64,000 bases of DNA from contig DBCS01000007.1 in NCBI GenBank assembly GCA_002293185.1, forward strand, positions 143,939 to 207,938, in the 5' to 3' direction. Origin of the DNA: Flavobacteriales bacterium UBA952 (GTDB lineage: Bacteria > Bacteroidota > Bacteroidia > Flavobacteriales_D > Crocinitomicaceae). The notes beneath the pieces were generated by a model that was not told the origin of the DNA, did not search any database, and saw only the letters and a list, made by a program, of their open reading frames with translations. Shown piece by piece: positions 52,725 through 61,967 of this stretch; the first letter of the stretch is position 1, and every line of letters starts with the position of its first letter. A program made the position numbers and the translations under genes.

Positions 52725-53831
52725 TTATTCCTTCTTTCCTTTTTCGTCTTTGGATATGGCCAAAGGATTGGCGTGTATTTCTTTAAATACTTTCCGTTTC
52801 CGATAAATATCTACAGCTAAAAATATGGCGCTGCGCAGGCTTTGTTCGTCGGCTTGCATTTTGCCAGCGATATCAAAGGCGGTGCCGTGATCAGGGCTCG
52901 TACGAACAATGGGTAGGCCAGCTGTATAGTTTACGCCGTCGTCGAAGCAAAGTGCTTTAAAGGCAGTGAGGCCTTGATCGTGATACATTGCTAAAACGCC
53001 ATCAAATTGTTGCCTTAGCGCCGAACCAAAAAAGCCATCTGCAGGATACGGACCAAAAGCAAGAATCCCGTTATTTTTTGCGGTCTGAATAGCAGGGATA
53101 ATGATTTGCTGTTCTTCTTCGCCTATTTTGCCATTTTCACCAGCATGTGGGTTGAGCCCAAAAACGGCAATTCTCGGTTTAATGATCCCGAAATCTTTTT
53201 TAAGACTTTGTTCAAACACTTCAATTTTAGCAACAATCAACTCTTTTTTGAGTTGGTTTGAAATCTCTTTGATAGGAATGTGTGTGGTTACTAAGGCAAC
53301 TCTTAAGTTGCCTGAAACGAGAATCATTAAAGCCTCTTTGGCGCCAGACATCTCTGCGAGATATTCGGTGTGTCCGGGAAAGTTAAAACCAGCTTTGGCT
53401 ACGTTCTCTTTAGAAAATGGAGCGGTGACCAACACATCAATTTTACCATCGGCAAGGTCTCGGGTAGCTGCTTCTAAAGATAGCAAGGCATATTTACCCC
53501 CATCGGCATTGGAGACACCCGGCTCTATCTGAACCTCTTCTTGCCAAACATTAATGACATTGACTTTTTTTGAACTAATTTCAGTGGCATTTTGACAAGA
53601 CAAGTAATTGAAATCTTGAAGATTCAGCTGTTTTTTGTAATGTGAAATCACTTTATTAGAGCCATATACGACCGGAACAAGATCGGTTAAAATACGGTTG
53701 TCTTGTAGGGCTTTAACGATAATCTCAGGGCCAATACCGTTGAGGTCACCGATAGTGATGCCAACTTTGATCAAGTTTTTATTGACTTGTTCTTTGTCTT
53801 TGACCTCTTTTTCTTTGGTTTCTTTTTCCAT
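52725..53831 (-). CDS. pdxA: 4-hydroxythreonine-4-phosphate dehydrogenase
   Basis: This 368-residue enzyme oxidises 4-phosphohydroxythreonine in the DXP-dependent route to pyridoxal 5'-phosphate. VGITIGDLNGIGPEIIVKAL is the family N-terminus. TAPFSKENV, FPGHTEYLAE (metal-binding His), NPHAGENGKIGEEE and YHDQGLTAFK hold further ligands. The start chosen is the ATG at 53829-53831, one base overlapping the pepA stop; the longer reading would lie within pepA. Residues 2-20 form a Lys/Glu-rich extension that most relatives lack. Confidence 0.95.
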   Translation of the reverse strand: MEKETKEKEVKDKEQVNKNLIKVGITIGDLNGIGPEIIVKALQDNRILTDLVPVVYGSNKVISHYKKQLNLQDFNYLSCQNATEISSKKVNVINVWQEEVQIEPGVSNADGGKYALLSLEAATRDLADGKIDVLVTAPFSKENVAKAGFNFPGHTEYLAEMSGAKEALMILVSGNLRVALVTTHIPIKEISNQLKKELIVAKIEVFEQSLKKDFGIIKPRIAVFGLNPHAGENGKIGEEEQQIIIPAIQTAKNNGILAFGPYPADGFFGSALRQQFDGVLAMYHDQGLTAFKALCFDDGVNYTAGLPIVRTSPDHGTAFDIAGKMQADEQSLRSAIFLAVDIYRKRKVFKEIHANPLAISKDEKGKKE

Positions 53832-55168
53832 TAAATATTGTTGGTTTTTAGAAAATGGTAGAGCATGCGCACGCCCGCGCCTGTTCCGCCATCTCCTTTG
53901 TAATTTTCTGGGGCATCTAGCCAAGCTGGCCCCGCGATATCCATATGAACGTAGGGGGCACTCACAAAGTGCTCGAGGAATTTGCCGGCTGAGATCATTC
54001 CTGCGTTTGGCCCACCAATGTTCTTGAGGTCGGCAATTTTTGACTTCATGTGTTTTTTGTAGTCGTCCCAGAACGGAAAGCGCACAACGCGCTCGTGTAC
54101 AGCCTGACCACTTCGTTGGAGCGCATCGAAAATATGATCTTCTGCATTGCCCATGATGATACTTGCTTCTGTGCCGATTGCACGCAATGCTGCCCCAGTT
54201 AATGTAGCAGCATCGATAACAAGACTTGGATTATACTTTTTTGAATAGGCCAAAGCATCGGCTAAAATCATGCGGCCTTCGGCATCTGTATTGAGTACTT
54301 CAACGGTTGTGCCGTCGAACATTGTAATGACGTCTCCGGGGGCATACGCATTGCCTCCAGGCCGGTTGTCTGTGGCCGGCAATAGTGCTACTATGTGTAC
54401 TGGTAATTTTTGTAGGGCAGCAAGATAAATGACCGCTGCCATTGTGGCTGCACCGGCCATATCGCCTTTCATGGTATCCATGCTACCTGCCGTTGGTTTT
54501 AAACTCAAGCCTCCTGTATCGTAGACTACACCTTTTCCGACCAAAACAATTGGTTGCTTGTTTTTTGCGTTTTTTGGTTTGTACTCGGCAATTGTAAAAG
54601 TAGGCTGATCAATCGACCCTTTGTTGACAGCCAATAAGCCGCCCATTTTGAGGGTCTCAATTTGAGTTTCTTCAAGTACTTTAACGTCAAAATTAGCTTC
54701 TTTTCCCATCTCTACAACAGCTTGAGCGAGTTGTTCCGCATTGAGATGAGACACTGGTGTATTAACCAAATCACGTGTTTTAAAAACGGCTTTGGCGATA
54801 TTTTCTAGTTCGGTAATTTGCGCTTGTGTAACAGCAGCTTTTACCACTACTTCATTGAACTTTGCAGTTTCTGGCTTGCTGAAGTGTTGCGTAAATCGAT
54901 AACTGGACAACAAAAGTCCTTCGAGCAGCGCATAGGATTCTTCTGCATTTCCATTTTCCAATAATAATGAGGTTTGCGTATCGTGTAAGTGTTTTTCAAT
55001 ACTGTGTGCATGAATGCGTATTTGTTCGAGCGTTTGCCCCTCTTGAATTTCGAATTCAAAACCTTCTTTGGATTTGTAGTATTCAAAATCTTTGGCGTTT
55101 TCGGATTTTGCAATAAAGCGCACTGCTGATTGGGGTGAATTTTTAGATTTTTTAGTCAGGACTAACAT
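53831..55168 (-). CDS. M17 leucyl aminopeptidase family protein
   Basis: The 445-residue cytosolic metallo-aminopeptidase removes N-terminal residues from peptides. The metal-binding core is intact: VGKGVVYDTGGLSLKP (Lys and Asp), MKGDMAGAA (Asp) and NTDAEGRMILADAL (Asp and Glu). The N-terminal regulatory domain is shorter and more variable than in PepA. AppA/PepB-like relatives of this length are usual in Bacteroidota. It is followed, with a one-base overlap, by pdxA. A -7 box lies 15 bases upstream. Confidence 0.93.
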   Translation of the reverse strand: MLVLTKKSKNSPQSAVRFIAKSENAKDFEYYKSKEGFEFEIQEGQTLEQIRIHAHSIEKHLHDTQTSLLLENGNAEESYALLEGLLLSSYRFTQHFSKPETAKFNEVVVKAAVTQAQITELENIAKAVFKTRDLVNTPVSHLNAEQLAQAVVEMGKEANFDVKVLEETQIETLKMGGLLAVNKGSIDQPTFTIAEYKPKNAKNKQPIVLVGKGVVYDTGGLSLKPTAGSMDTMKGDMAGAATMAAVIYLAALQKLPVHIVALLPATDNRPGGNAYAPGDVITMFDGTTVEVLNTDAEGRMILADALAYSKKYNPSLVIDAATLTGAALRAIGTEASIIMGNAEDHIFDALQRSGQAVHERVVRFPFWDDYKKHMKSKIADLKNIGGPNAGMISAGKFLEHFVSAPYVHMDIAGPAWLDAPENYKGDGGTGAGVRMLYHFLKTNNI

Positions 55169-55183
55169 ATTGTAAAATTTCTA

Positions 55184-55191
55184 CAAAGTTA
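55184..55191 (-). promoter_or_regulatory. -7 promoter element for the M17 aminopeptidase gene
   Basis: The minus strand reads TAACTTTG, a perfect TAnnTTTG match, 15 bases before the ATG, in the 39-base gap after mutY. Confidence 0.65.
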
Positions 55192-55207
55192 AAAAGAATG
55201 AAGCTGT

Positions 55208-56233
55208 CTACCCTGAAAATAATTCATGGCCGTGTGCAATTAAAAATTTGTCGATCAAACGCGGAATCGGGTGATCTTCTAGACCTGCTAGATCAAGAAA
55301 AATAGAAGAAGAAGTCAACTGACTTCGCTCCGAAGAAATAATGAAGTAGGCCTCAATACGCTGATGTGTCAGGAGGTGTTCAAAGCGACCACCAATTATT
55401 TTTTGACCGCTCAGATAAATCTTCATTTGGCTTTCATCAGCGAATTCTGTCAGAGGAAATTCAAATAATCCTTCCCAAATATCTTTGGCTCCTCTTCTAT
55501 GATAAGCAAGTTGTTGTTGTGCATTTGATATCAGGTGGTAAACAAAATATCTTTTTTTAACTTTTGCTTTTTTGAGTTTAACAGGAAGGTTGGCAACTTG
55601 ATTTTCGCGATACGCATAGCAAGTGGTCAGAATTGGGCACGCGCTGCAATCTGGTGAAACAGGTTTGCATTGCAAGGCCCCGAACTCCATAATGGCTTGG
55701 TTGTGTTGTGCAGGGTTTTTTGTATCGAGTAATTCTTGTGCGAGCGCTTCAAAAATATCCTTGCCAACTGTGGAATTGATGGGTTCTTCTACCCCAAAAT
55801 ACCGACTTAAAACCCTAAATACATTGCCATCCAGAACAGCATGCGGTTGGTTGAAAGCAAATGAGGCAATAGCTGCAGCGGTATACGGCCCAACTCCTTT
55901 AAGTTGTAGTAACCCTTGATAGGTATTCGGAAAAATATTGCCATAATCAGTAGTAATTTGCTGCGCAGTGGTATGCAAGTTGCGCCCCCGACTGTAGTAA
56001 CCGAGCCCTTGCCATAAATTGAGTACTTCTTGTTGAGATGCCATGGCAAGCTGCTGCACCTGAGGGTAATTGTGGATGAATTTGAGGTAGTAAGGAAGCC
56101 CTTGTTCTACTCTGGTTTGTTGTAAAATAATTTCACTTAGCCAAATGGCATAAGGGTCTTTGGTGTGTCTCCAAGGCAAGTCCCGGTGGTGACTTTGATA
56201 CCAAATTTGTATAGCTTCGCGAAGCTCTTGCAT
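55208..56233 (-). CDS. mutY: A/G-specific adenine DNA glycosylase
   Basis: This 341-residue base-excision enzyme removes adenine mispaired with 8-oxoguanine. RDLPWRHTKDPYAIWLSEI and LQQTRVEQGLPYY hold the first catalytic region with its Glu-bearing neighbourhood. The helix-hairpin-helix LKGVGPYTAAAIASFAF leads to the catalytic Asp of VLDGNVFRVLSRYF. The 4Fe-4S cluster is CKPVSPDCSACPILTTC. A C-terminal NUDIX-like domain senses 8-oxoG. It diverges from the HU gene. Confidence 0.96.
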   Translation of the reverse strand: MQELREAIQIWYQSHHRDLPWRHTKDPYAIWLSEIILQQTRVEQGLPYYLKFIHNYPQVQQLAMASQQEVLNLWQGLGYYSRGRNLHTTAQQITTDYGNIFPNTYQGLLQLKGVGPYTAAAIASFAFNQPHAVLDGNVFRVLSRYFGVEEPINSTVGKDIFEALAQELLDTKNPAQHNQAIMEFGALQCKPVSPDCSACPILTTCYAYRENQVANLPVKLKKAKVKKRYFVYHLISNAQQQLAYHRRGAKDIWEGLFEFPLTEFADESQMKIYLSGQKIIGGRFEHLLTHQRIEAYFIISSERSQLTSSSIFLDLAGLEDHPIPRLIDKFLIAHGHELFSG

Positions 56234-56286
56234 AATTTATTTTAGAAATTTTGTCTGAAAATTACGCATATATACTTTCTGTGGAG

Positions 56287-56294
56287 TATTTTTG
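56287..56294 (+). promoter_or_regulatory. -7 promoter element for the HU gene
   Basis: The plus strand reads TATTTTTG, a perfect TAnnTTTG match, 38 bases before the HU ATG. Confidence 0.6.
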
Positions 56295-56332
56295 CCCCCG
56301 CTATTAATTACCTAATCAATTAACCCAGAGAT

Positions 56333-56623
56333 ATGACAAAAGCGGATATCGTTGCAAATATTGCAGAAGAAACCGGATTGGAAAGAGCAGAAGCACTTCG
56401 TGCAGTAGAAGCATTTATGAATAACATCAAAGCTTCTATGGCTGACGGAAAAAATGTTTACTTACGTGGCTTCGGAAGTTTTGTGGTGAAGGAGCGCGCG
56501 CAGAAAACAGGCCGCAACATCTCTAAGAATACCACTATTATCATTCCTGCACACAACATCCCGTCTTTCAAGCCTTCAAAAACGTTTGTAGATGAGGTAA
56601 AGAACAACGTTAAAGTGAAATAA
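56333..56623 (+). CDS. HU-family nucleoid DNA-binding protein
   Basis: The 96-residue basic protein bends and compacts DNA as a dimer. It starts MTKADIVANIAEETGLERAE. The core GKNVYLRGFGSFVVKERAQK leads into the DNA-binding arm. The arm tip reads IPAHNIPSFKPSKTF, with the conserved Pro that intercalates between bases in HU and IHF. HU and IHF subunits cannot be separated with confidence here. A strong terminator follows 33 bases after the stop. Confidence 0.95.
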   Translation: MTKADIVANIAEETGLERAEALRAVEAFMNNIKASMADGKNVYLRGFGSFVVKERAQKTGRNISKNTTIIIPAHNIPSFKPSKTFVDEVKNNVKVK

Positions 56624-56649
56624 GTTTTCTTTTTTTCTGAAATTTGTAT

Positions 56650-56657
56650 TACCTTTG
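56650..56657 (+). promoter_or_regulatory. -7 promoter element for the 30-codon ribosomal-type gene
   Basis: The plus strand reads TACCTTTG, a perfect TAnnTTTG match, 64 bases before the small ORF. Its final G is also the first base of the HU terminator stem. Confidence 0.55.
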
Positions 56658-56686
56658 CACTCCCTTATTGGGGGTGCATTTTTTTT
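56657..56686 (+). terminator. Rho-independent terminator downstream of HU
   Basis: GCACTCCC pairs with GGGGGTGC (8 bp, one G-T wobble) around a 5-base loop and is followed by a run of 8 T. It overlaps the promoter of the next gene. Confidence 0.85.
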
Positions 56687-56721
56687 GTAACAAAGTACTA
56701 AACATATAACACCTTCTCATT

Positions 56722-56814
56722 ATGCCAAGCGGTAAAAAAAGAAAAAGACATAAGATGGCGACGCACAAGCGTAAAAAAAGACTTAGAAAAAATCGCCACA
56801 AGAAGAAGAAATAA
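56722..56814 (+). CDS. 30-residue basic AURKAIP1/COX24-domain (bS22/mS38-like) ribosomal-type protein
   Basis: This ORF is too short for most gene finders. It reads MPSGKKRKRHKMATHKRKKR and ends in HKKKK: 30 residues, more than half of them Lys or Arg. It matches the short Bacteroidota protein assigned to the AURKAIP1/COX24 domain, whose relatives are mitochondrial mS38 and mycobacterial bS22 of the small ribosomal subunit. A ribosomal location here is inferred. A perfect -7 box lies upstream, and the pattern MPSGKKRKRHK...ATHKRKKR is the one I know from other Flavobacteriales. It lies between HU and rng. Confidence 0.85.
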   Translation: MPSGKKRKRHKMATHKRKKRLRKNRHKKKK

Positions 56815-56898
56815 TTCTTTATTCTACCATGTAAACGCATAGAGAGCTCATTGATTTTTCTTTGAGCTTTCATTGTTTCATCCTATAAATTATTTCAA

Positions 56899-58446
56899 GT
56901 GAATTTAGAACTCGTTGTAGACGCCCGTTCAAACGGCGTCTGGATAGCACTGCTGCGCGACGGGAAGTTAATTGAGTTGCACGAAGACCGTGGCAATACA
57001 GACTTCTCCGTAGGCGACATCTATCTCGGACGGGTACGTCGTGTTGCCAATGGCCTGAACGCGGCTTTCGTTGATGTCGGATATGAGAAAGATGCATTTT
57101 TGCACTATCACGACCTCGGCCCTCAATACGTATCTTTTTCAAAGTACGTTAAAGAGAGCATCAACGGGAAGCAAAATGTTGCAGACCTTCAATACTTTAA
57201 ACTAGAAAAAGAAATTTCCAAAGAAGGAAAGGTATCTAATACTTTATCTTCTTCTCAAGCTATACTTGTTCAAGTAGCGAAAGAACCAATTTCTCAAAAA
57301 GGCCCACGCCTGAGCTCCGAAGTAACGCTCGCTGGCCGCTATCTAGTTCTCGTACCATTCTCCGAGAAAATTTCTGTGAGTCAAAAAATCAAAGATAGCG
57401 CTGAAAAAGAGCGTTTGAAAGAACTAATGGACCGCATTAAACCCAAGAATTTTGGTGTCATTATTCGTACCGTAGCCGAAAACAAATCGACTGCCGATCT
57501 CGAAGCAGATCTTAATAATCTACTCGAAAAATGGCGCACCCTCCATGCCAACCTCAAAGGTGCTCAACCACCTAGACGCGTCCTTGGAGAGCTCAATACC
57601 ACCAATTCCATTTTGCGAGACCTTCTCAATGGAAACTTTACCAATATACACGTCAACGACGAAACCATGGCCCTTCAAATGAAGGACTACATTTCTGAAA
57701 TTGCATCAGGCCGTGAAAAAATTGTGCGTCATTACGACAACCGCATTGGAATTTTTGAGCGTTTTGGGATCAATAAGCAAATCAAAACCTTATTTGGTAA
57801 AAAAGTGCCGCTAGCAAGTGGGGGTTACCTCATTATTGAGCACACTGAAGCCATGCACGTCATTGACGTCAACAGCGGCAACCGCAAAGGTGCCGATGGC
57901 CAAGAATCTAATGCACTCGCCACCAACATCGAAGCGGCAGAAGAAGTAGCTCGTGTACTTCAACTTCGCGACATGGGCGGCATCATCTGTGTTGACTTCA
58001 TCGACATGCATGAGCGTGAAAACAACAAGATTCTCTTCGATAAAATGAAGGAATTCATGAAATCAGACCGTGCAAAACACAACATGATCCCTCCTTCGAA
58101 GTTCGGAATTATTGAAATTACACGCCAACGTGTTCGTCCAGAGACCGACATTGCAACACATGAAAAATGTCCAACTTGTAACGGTAGTGGAGAAGTCCAG
58201 GCAAGTATTTTATTTGCCGAAGAAATCGAAAATAATTTGGCCTACCTCATCAATGACAAAGGGATGCGCGGGGTTACCTTATTAGTGCATCCTTATTTGG
58301 AGGCATTTTTTAAAAATGGTATCTGGAGCCGTCAGTTGAAATGGTTCCTTAAATACAAAAAATGGATTCCGGTGCGCGGGGTAACTGCTAATCACCTATT
58401 GCAGTACACCTTCGTCGACAAAGAGAACAACGAAATACCTCTTTAA
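56899..58446 (+). CDS. rng: ribonuclease E/G family endoribonuclease
   Basis: At 515 residues this is the RNase G-length form, lacking the long degradosome scaffold of RNase E. It starts with a GTG (NLELVVDARSNGVWIALL). The S1 RNA-binding domain holds DIYLGRVRRVANGLNAAFVD near residues 45-65. The DNase I-like core has the catalytic Asp pair in HVIDVNSGN (about 322) and ICVDFIDM (about 365). The Zn-link is CPTCNG near 423-428. It should mature rRNA and start mRNA decay. The 84-base leader contains a weak 6-bp stem (56845-56868). Its stop overlaps the recX start by one base. Confidence 0.95.
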   Translation: MNLELVVDARSNGVWIALLRDGKLIELHEDRGNTDFSVGDIYLGRVRRVANGLNAAFVDVGYEKDAFLHYHDLGPQYVSFSKYVKESINGKQNVADLQYFKLEKEISKEGKVSNTLSSSQAILVQVAKEPISQKGPRLSSEVTLAGRYLVLVPFSEKISVSQKIKDSAEKERLKELMDRIKPKNFGVIIRTVAENKSTADLEADLNNLLEKWRTLHANLKGAQPPRRVLGELNTTNSILRDLLNGNFTNIHVNDETMALQMKDYISEIASGREKIVRHYDNRIGIFERFGINKQIKTLFGKKVPLASGGYLIIEHTEAMHVIDVNSGNRKGADGQESNALATNIEAAEEVARVLQLRDMGGIICVDFIDMHERENNKILFDKMKEFMKSDRAKHNMIPPSKFGIIEITRQRVRPETDIATHEKCPTCNGSGEVQASILFAEEIENNLAYLINDKGMRGVTLLVHPYLEAFFKNGIWSRQLKWFLKYKKWIPVRGVTANHLLQYTFVDKENNEIPL

Positions 58447-58916
58447 TGTCGGCCCCACGTGCCTATGACCTTACACAAATGCTTCAGAAATCTGAGGCAT
58501 TTTGTGCTTATCAGGAGCGCAGTAGCCATGAAGTTTTAGAAAAACTCAAGCGCTTAGGAGCACAAGAGGGCGAAATCATACAGATCATCAATTCACTTAT
58601 CGAAAACAAGTTTTTAGATGACGAACGTTTCGCTAAAGCTTATGCTGTAGGTAAGTTACGCATCAAGCACTGGGGAGTAAATAAAATTAAGCAAGGCCTG
58701 CAATTAAAGCGGATTGACCGCGAAGTCATTAACGATGCCATACAAAACATGTATAGCGAAGAAAATTATATTGGAATTCTTCAGGATGTTGCAAATAGAA
58801 AATGGCAAGAACTCATTAAAGAAAAAGACCCCTGGATGCGCAAACAAAAGCTTTTTCGCTTTTTGGCATCCAGGGGTTTTAATTACGACGAATTTTCAGA
58901 ACTGAAATTCGATTAA
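58446..58916 (+). CDS. recX: regulatory protein RecX
   Basis: This 156-residue helical protein binds RecA filaments and limits recombination and SOS activity. Family motifs are YQERSSHEVLEKL, LIENKFLDDERFAKAYAVGKLR and KHWGVNKIKQGLQLKRID, made of three-helix repeats. It overlaps the rng stop by one base (TAATG), so it is translated from the same mRNA. No recA is present in the window. Confidence 0.92.
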   Translation: MSAPRAYDLTQMLQKSEAFCAYQERSSHEVLEKLKRLGAQEGEIIQIINSLIENKFLDDERFAKAYAVGKLRIKHWGVNKIKQGLQLKRIDREVINDAIQNMYSEENYIGILQDVANRKWQELIKEKDPWMRKQKLFRFLASRGFNYDEFSELKFD

Positions 58917-58925
58917 ATGCCCTGA

Positions 58926-59393
58926 TTAGTTATACTTGATAAGCTCAGCTGCTGTTTTGGTCCAATTGGCAGGGCCACCAGCTTCGTATCCTTTTGATCC
59001 AATTTGTACTAAATTAGTCTTGCCATCGTTCATTTTTTCTGGACGAACAAACCAACAGGTAGGATAGCCACGCACTGCAAATTGTTGTTGCAAGTTTCTG
59101 TTTTGGGTTTTGAGGGCTTCAGTTTGTGGAGTAGAACGCGGAAAGTCGAGTTCGACAAGTACAACATTTGCTTTGGCCCATGCTTCAAATTCAGGGGTTT
59201 TGAAAACTTCTTTTTGAAGACGTACACACCACCCACACCAGTCTGAACCAGTAAAAAACAACATCATTGGTTTGTTTTCCTTTTTAGCAATGGCCGTAGC
59301 CTCGTTAATATCCGTATACCAAGTTAGTGTGGCTTTTTGCGCAAAACCCAATTGTGCTGTCAGGAGCAAAGTAAATAAAGCGATTGTTTTCAT
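58926..59393 (-). CDS. secreted thioredoxin-fold protein with WCGWC site
   Basis: This 155-residue protein starts at the ATG 59391-59393 with a signal peptide ending LGFAQ (about residue 19); an earlier in-frame start would bury it. The thioredoxin motif is GSDWCGWCVRLQKEVF near residues 53-68. The cis-Pro is in GYPTCWFV. This is a DsbD-gamma/thiol:disulfide interchange-like family common in Bacteroidota. It probably keeps periplasmic thiols reduced or assists cytochrome or protein folding; the partner is unknown. It converges on recX with 9 bases between stops. Confidence 0.85.
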   Translation of the reverse strand: MKTIALFTLLLTAQLGFAQKATLTWYTDINEATAIAKKENKPMMLFFTGSDWCGWCVRLQKEVFKTPEFEAWAKANVVLVELDFPRSTPQTEALKTQNRNLQQQFAVRGYPTCWFVRPEKMNDGKTNLVQIGSKGYEAGGPANWTKTAAELIKYN

Positions 59394-59504
59394 ACAATTT
59401 TTTTCTAAAGTTAGTGATAAAGCGTCAATAGGCAAAAACCATGCAAAAGTATATCAACCGTGCATTAAACAAATTTATTTATATTCGTTTACAAATTCCT
59501 ACCC

Positions 59505-61949
59505 ATGAAACTACAACTACTAGCCTTTTTTTCCTTTGTAAATCTTTTGATTTTCGCGCAGCTTCCTACCCAAACTGTTCGCGGGAAAGTATTCGACAGC
59601 GAGTCAAATTATCCGCTTTCTGGGGCAAAAATTGTTATCGAAGTAAATGGCCAAAAATTCATGGCGGCTGCAGCTTCAGATGGCAACTTCACAATTTTAA
59701 AAGTACCTGTTGGCAAACATCAATTAGATGCTTCAGCGCCATTTTATGATGCCCGAACGCTGACTGTCGAGGTCACCTCTGGTAGAGAGCTCATTGTTCA
59801 AATTCCACTGCAAGAAAAAGTTTCTGAGCAACAAGATGTTCGTGTTGTGGGCCGCAAGCGCGGAGAGGTACTCAACGAAATGGCAGTACTTTCTGCCCAA
59901 CAATTTAGCGTAGAAGAAACCAATCGTTATCCAGGCTCACGTATGGACCCCGCGCGCATGGCCTCCAACTTTGCAGGTGTGAACGGTGCCGATGACTCAA
60001 GAAATGATATTGTAGTCAGAGGAAATTCGCCTCTGGGCGTAATCTATCGTGTAGAAGGCATCGACATCCCGAACCCCAATCACTTTGCCATCTCCGGAAC
60101 CTCCGGCGGGCCAGTTTCACTTTTGAACAACAAAATTTTAGGCAATTCTGACTTCTTCATGAGTGCTTTTCCTGCGGAATACGGCAATAGTTTGTCTGGG
60201 GTTTTTGATTTGAAGTTGCGCAACGGGAACAACAACCGACATGAGTTTACGGGTCAGTTTGGTTTACTCGGCACAGAATTTCTTGCCGAAGGGCCTTTGG
60301 GTAAGAACAGCAAATCAAGTTATTTAGTAATGGGTCGATATTCTACCCTTACTATTTTTCAAAAATTAAATATCAACCTTGGCACAGATGCCATTCCAAA
60401 ATATTTTGATGGCGCTTTTAAATTCAATTGGATACTCAAAAATGGAGGTCAGCTTTCGTTTTTTGGAATGGGCGGAAATTCCGACATTGCTATTGAAATC
60501 TCAGGTTTCAAAGAATACACTGAAGACTTGTACGGCGAGGGTGACCGCGACCAATATTTCGGTACGAGCATGATTACTTCTGGCCTGAATTACAAAAAGA
60601 GCATCAATGAGAGAACATTTATATCTTCCACCTTGGCGTATAGTCAGGAAACGCAACAAACTGACCATAATTACTTGCGCAATCGCCGGCTAGACTCGCT
60701 TACGCAGGAAATCATTTTTGACACCATTTATCCGATGATGGCCTATGATTTCAAAGTTCAAAAAATCAGTGGTTACACGGCAATTAATCATAAAATCAAC
60801 AAGCAGCATTTACTTAAAGCTGGTTTGAGTTTTGATCTGATTTCCATGAATTTCTTAGATTCTTGTTTGTATGATTTAGATGTCCCAGACGATTACCAGC
60901 TTCGTTGGAACTATCAAGGCACAGCTGCAATTATTCAACCTTTTGTGCAGTGGAAGTGGCGTATCTCAGACCATATGGATTTCACGGCGGGTATACATGC
61001 TCAATATTTTACACTCACCAATAGCGTTAGCCCGTTTGAGCCTCGTTTGGGTTGGAAATACCGCATGGATAACGGACAGGCTATTTTTGCAGGTGGTGGC
61101 CTGCACAGCATGATACAACCATACTACACTTATGCCTATAAAGTATTGCCGGGCAGCAATAATCCAAGTAGCAATATCAATATGGATTTTTCGCGCAGCG
61201 CGCATTCGGGCATCGGATATGAGAAATCTTTCAATAAAGGTTTCAATATTAAAACAGAAGCTTATTACCAATATTTATACAACATTCCTGTAACCGTTGC
61301 ACCATCTTCTTTCTCGATGATCAACGTGGGAAGTGGCTTCTCGCGTTTATTTGTTGATCAACTTCAGAATACAGGCGATGGCTATAACTACGGTTTGGAA
61401 CTCACCGTCCAAAAGTATTTTGACAAGACTTTCTTCTTTTTATTTTCCGGAACGGTCTATGACTCCCGCTACCGTGGTTCTGACCTCGTTTGGCGAAACA
61501 CCTCCTACAATGGCAACTATGTAGTGAATTTGCTTGGCGGAAAGGAATTCAAAGTCGGGGAGCGCAGTATCATCGGAATTGGCGGCAAAGTTACAGCAGC
61601 AGGCGGCAAGCGTTACGGATTGGTGGATATCGCTACCACCAATAGCATGAAAGAAATTATCTTTCAAGATTCTATGTTCAACGAGTTGCAGTTCCGCGAT
61701 TACTTCCGCGCCGACCTCAAAATCTCTTGGCGCAAGAATGCCGACCGCGTTACACACGAGTTTGGTCTAGATTTAGTGAATATTCTTGGTACACAAAATT
61801 TACTTACGCTAGCTTACAGACCAGCACTTACTGCCCAAGATTTTATAGACCAACAAAACGGTACTTTTTTACCTTACTCAGAAAAAAACCAACTTGGCTT
61901 TTTCCCAATATTTTACTACAAAATCGATTTTCGGGCCAATGCTAAATAA
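59505..61949 (+). CDS. TonB-dependent receptor with carboxypeptidase-like N-terminal domain
   Basis: This 814-residue outer-membrane receptor has a signal peptide (about 1-18, ending NLLIFAQ), a carboxypeptidase-like domain (VRGKVFDSESNYPLSGAKIV) and a plug. RNDIVVRGNSPLGVIYRVEG and IPNPNHFAISGTSGGPVSLL are typical of a recurrent Bacteroidota subfamily of unknown substrate. A TonB-dependent barrel follows. No SusD-like partner lies next to it, so it is not a classic polysaccharide-uptake pair. A different thioredoxin-fold gene diverges from its start with 111 bases between. Confidence 0.88.
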   Translation: MKLQLLAFFSFVNLLIFAQLPTQTVRGKVFDSESNYPLSGAKIVIEVNGQKFMAAAASDGNFTILKVPVGKHQLDASAPFYDARTLTVEVTSGRELIVQIPLQEKVSEQQDVRVVGRKRGEVLNEMAVLSAQQFSVEETNRYPGSRMDPARMASNFAGVNGADDSRNDIVVRGNSPLGVIYRVEGIDIPNPNHFAISGTSGGPVSLLNNKILGNSDFFMSAFPAEYGNSLSGVFDLKLRNGNNNRHEFTGQFGLLGTEFLAEGPLGKNSKSSYLVMGRYSTLTIFQKLNINLGTDAIPKYFDGAFKFNWILKNGGQLSFFGMGGNSDIAIEISGFKEYTEDLYGEGDRDQYFGTSMITSGLNYKKSINERTFISSTLAYSQETQQTDHNYLRNRRLDSLTQEIIFDTIYPMMAYDFKVQKISGYTAINHKINKQHLLKAGLSFDLISMNFLDSCLYDLDVPDDYQLRWNYQGTAAIIQPFVQWKWRISDHMDFTAGIHAQYFTLTNSVSPFEPRLGWKYRMDNGQAIFAGGGLHSMIQPYYTYAYKVLPGSNNPSSNINMDFSRSAHSGIGYEKSFNKGFNIKTEAYYQYLYNIPVTVAPSSFSMINVGSGFSRLFVDQLQNTGDGYNYGLELTVQKYFDKTFFFLFSGTVYDSRYRGSDLVWRNTSYNGNYVVNLLGGKEFKVGERSIIGIGGKVTAAGGKRYGLVDIATTNSMKEIIFQDSMFNELQFRDYFRADLKISWRKNADRVTHEFGLDLVNILGTQNLLTLAYRPALTAQDFIDQQNGTFLPYSEKNQLGFFPIFYYKIDFRANAK

Positions 61950-61967
61950 CAGCTTCTAAATTCCTAT

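Noticed and set aside
53832..53924. N-terminal extension of pdxA by 31 residues
   Set aside because: It lies inside the pepA coding region, while an ATG overlapping the pepA stop fits better.
56845..56868. AGCTCA/TGAGCT stem in the rng leader as an autoregulatory element
   Set aside because: Only 6 bp with a 12-base loop; too weak to call without conservation, though RNase E leaders do regulate in other bacteria.
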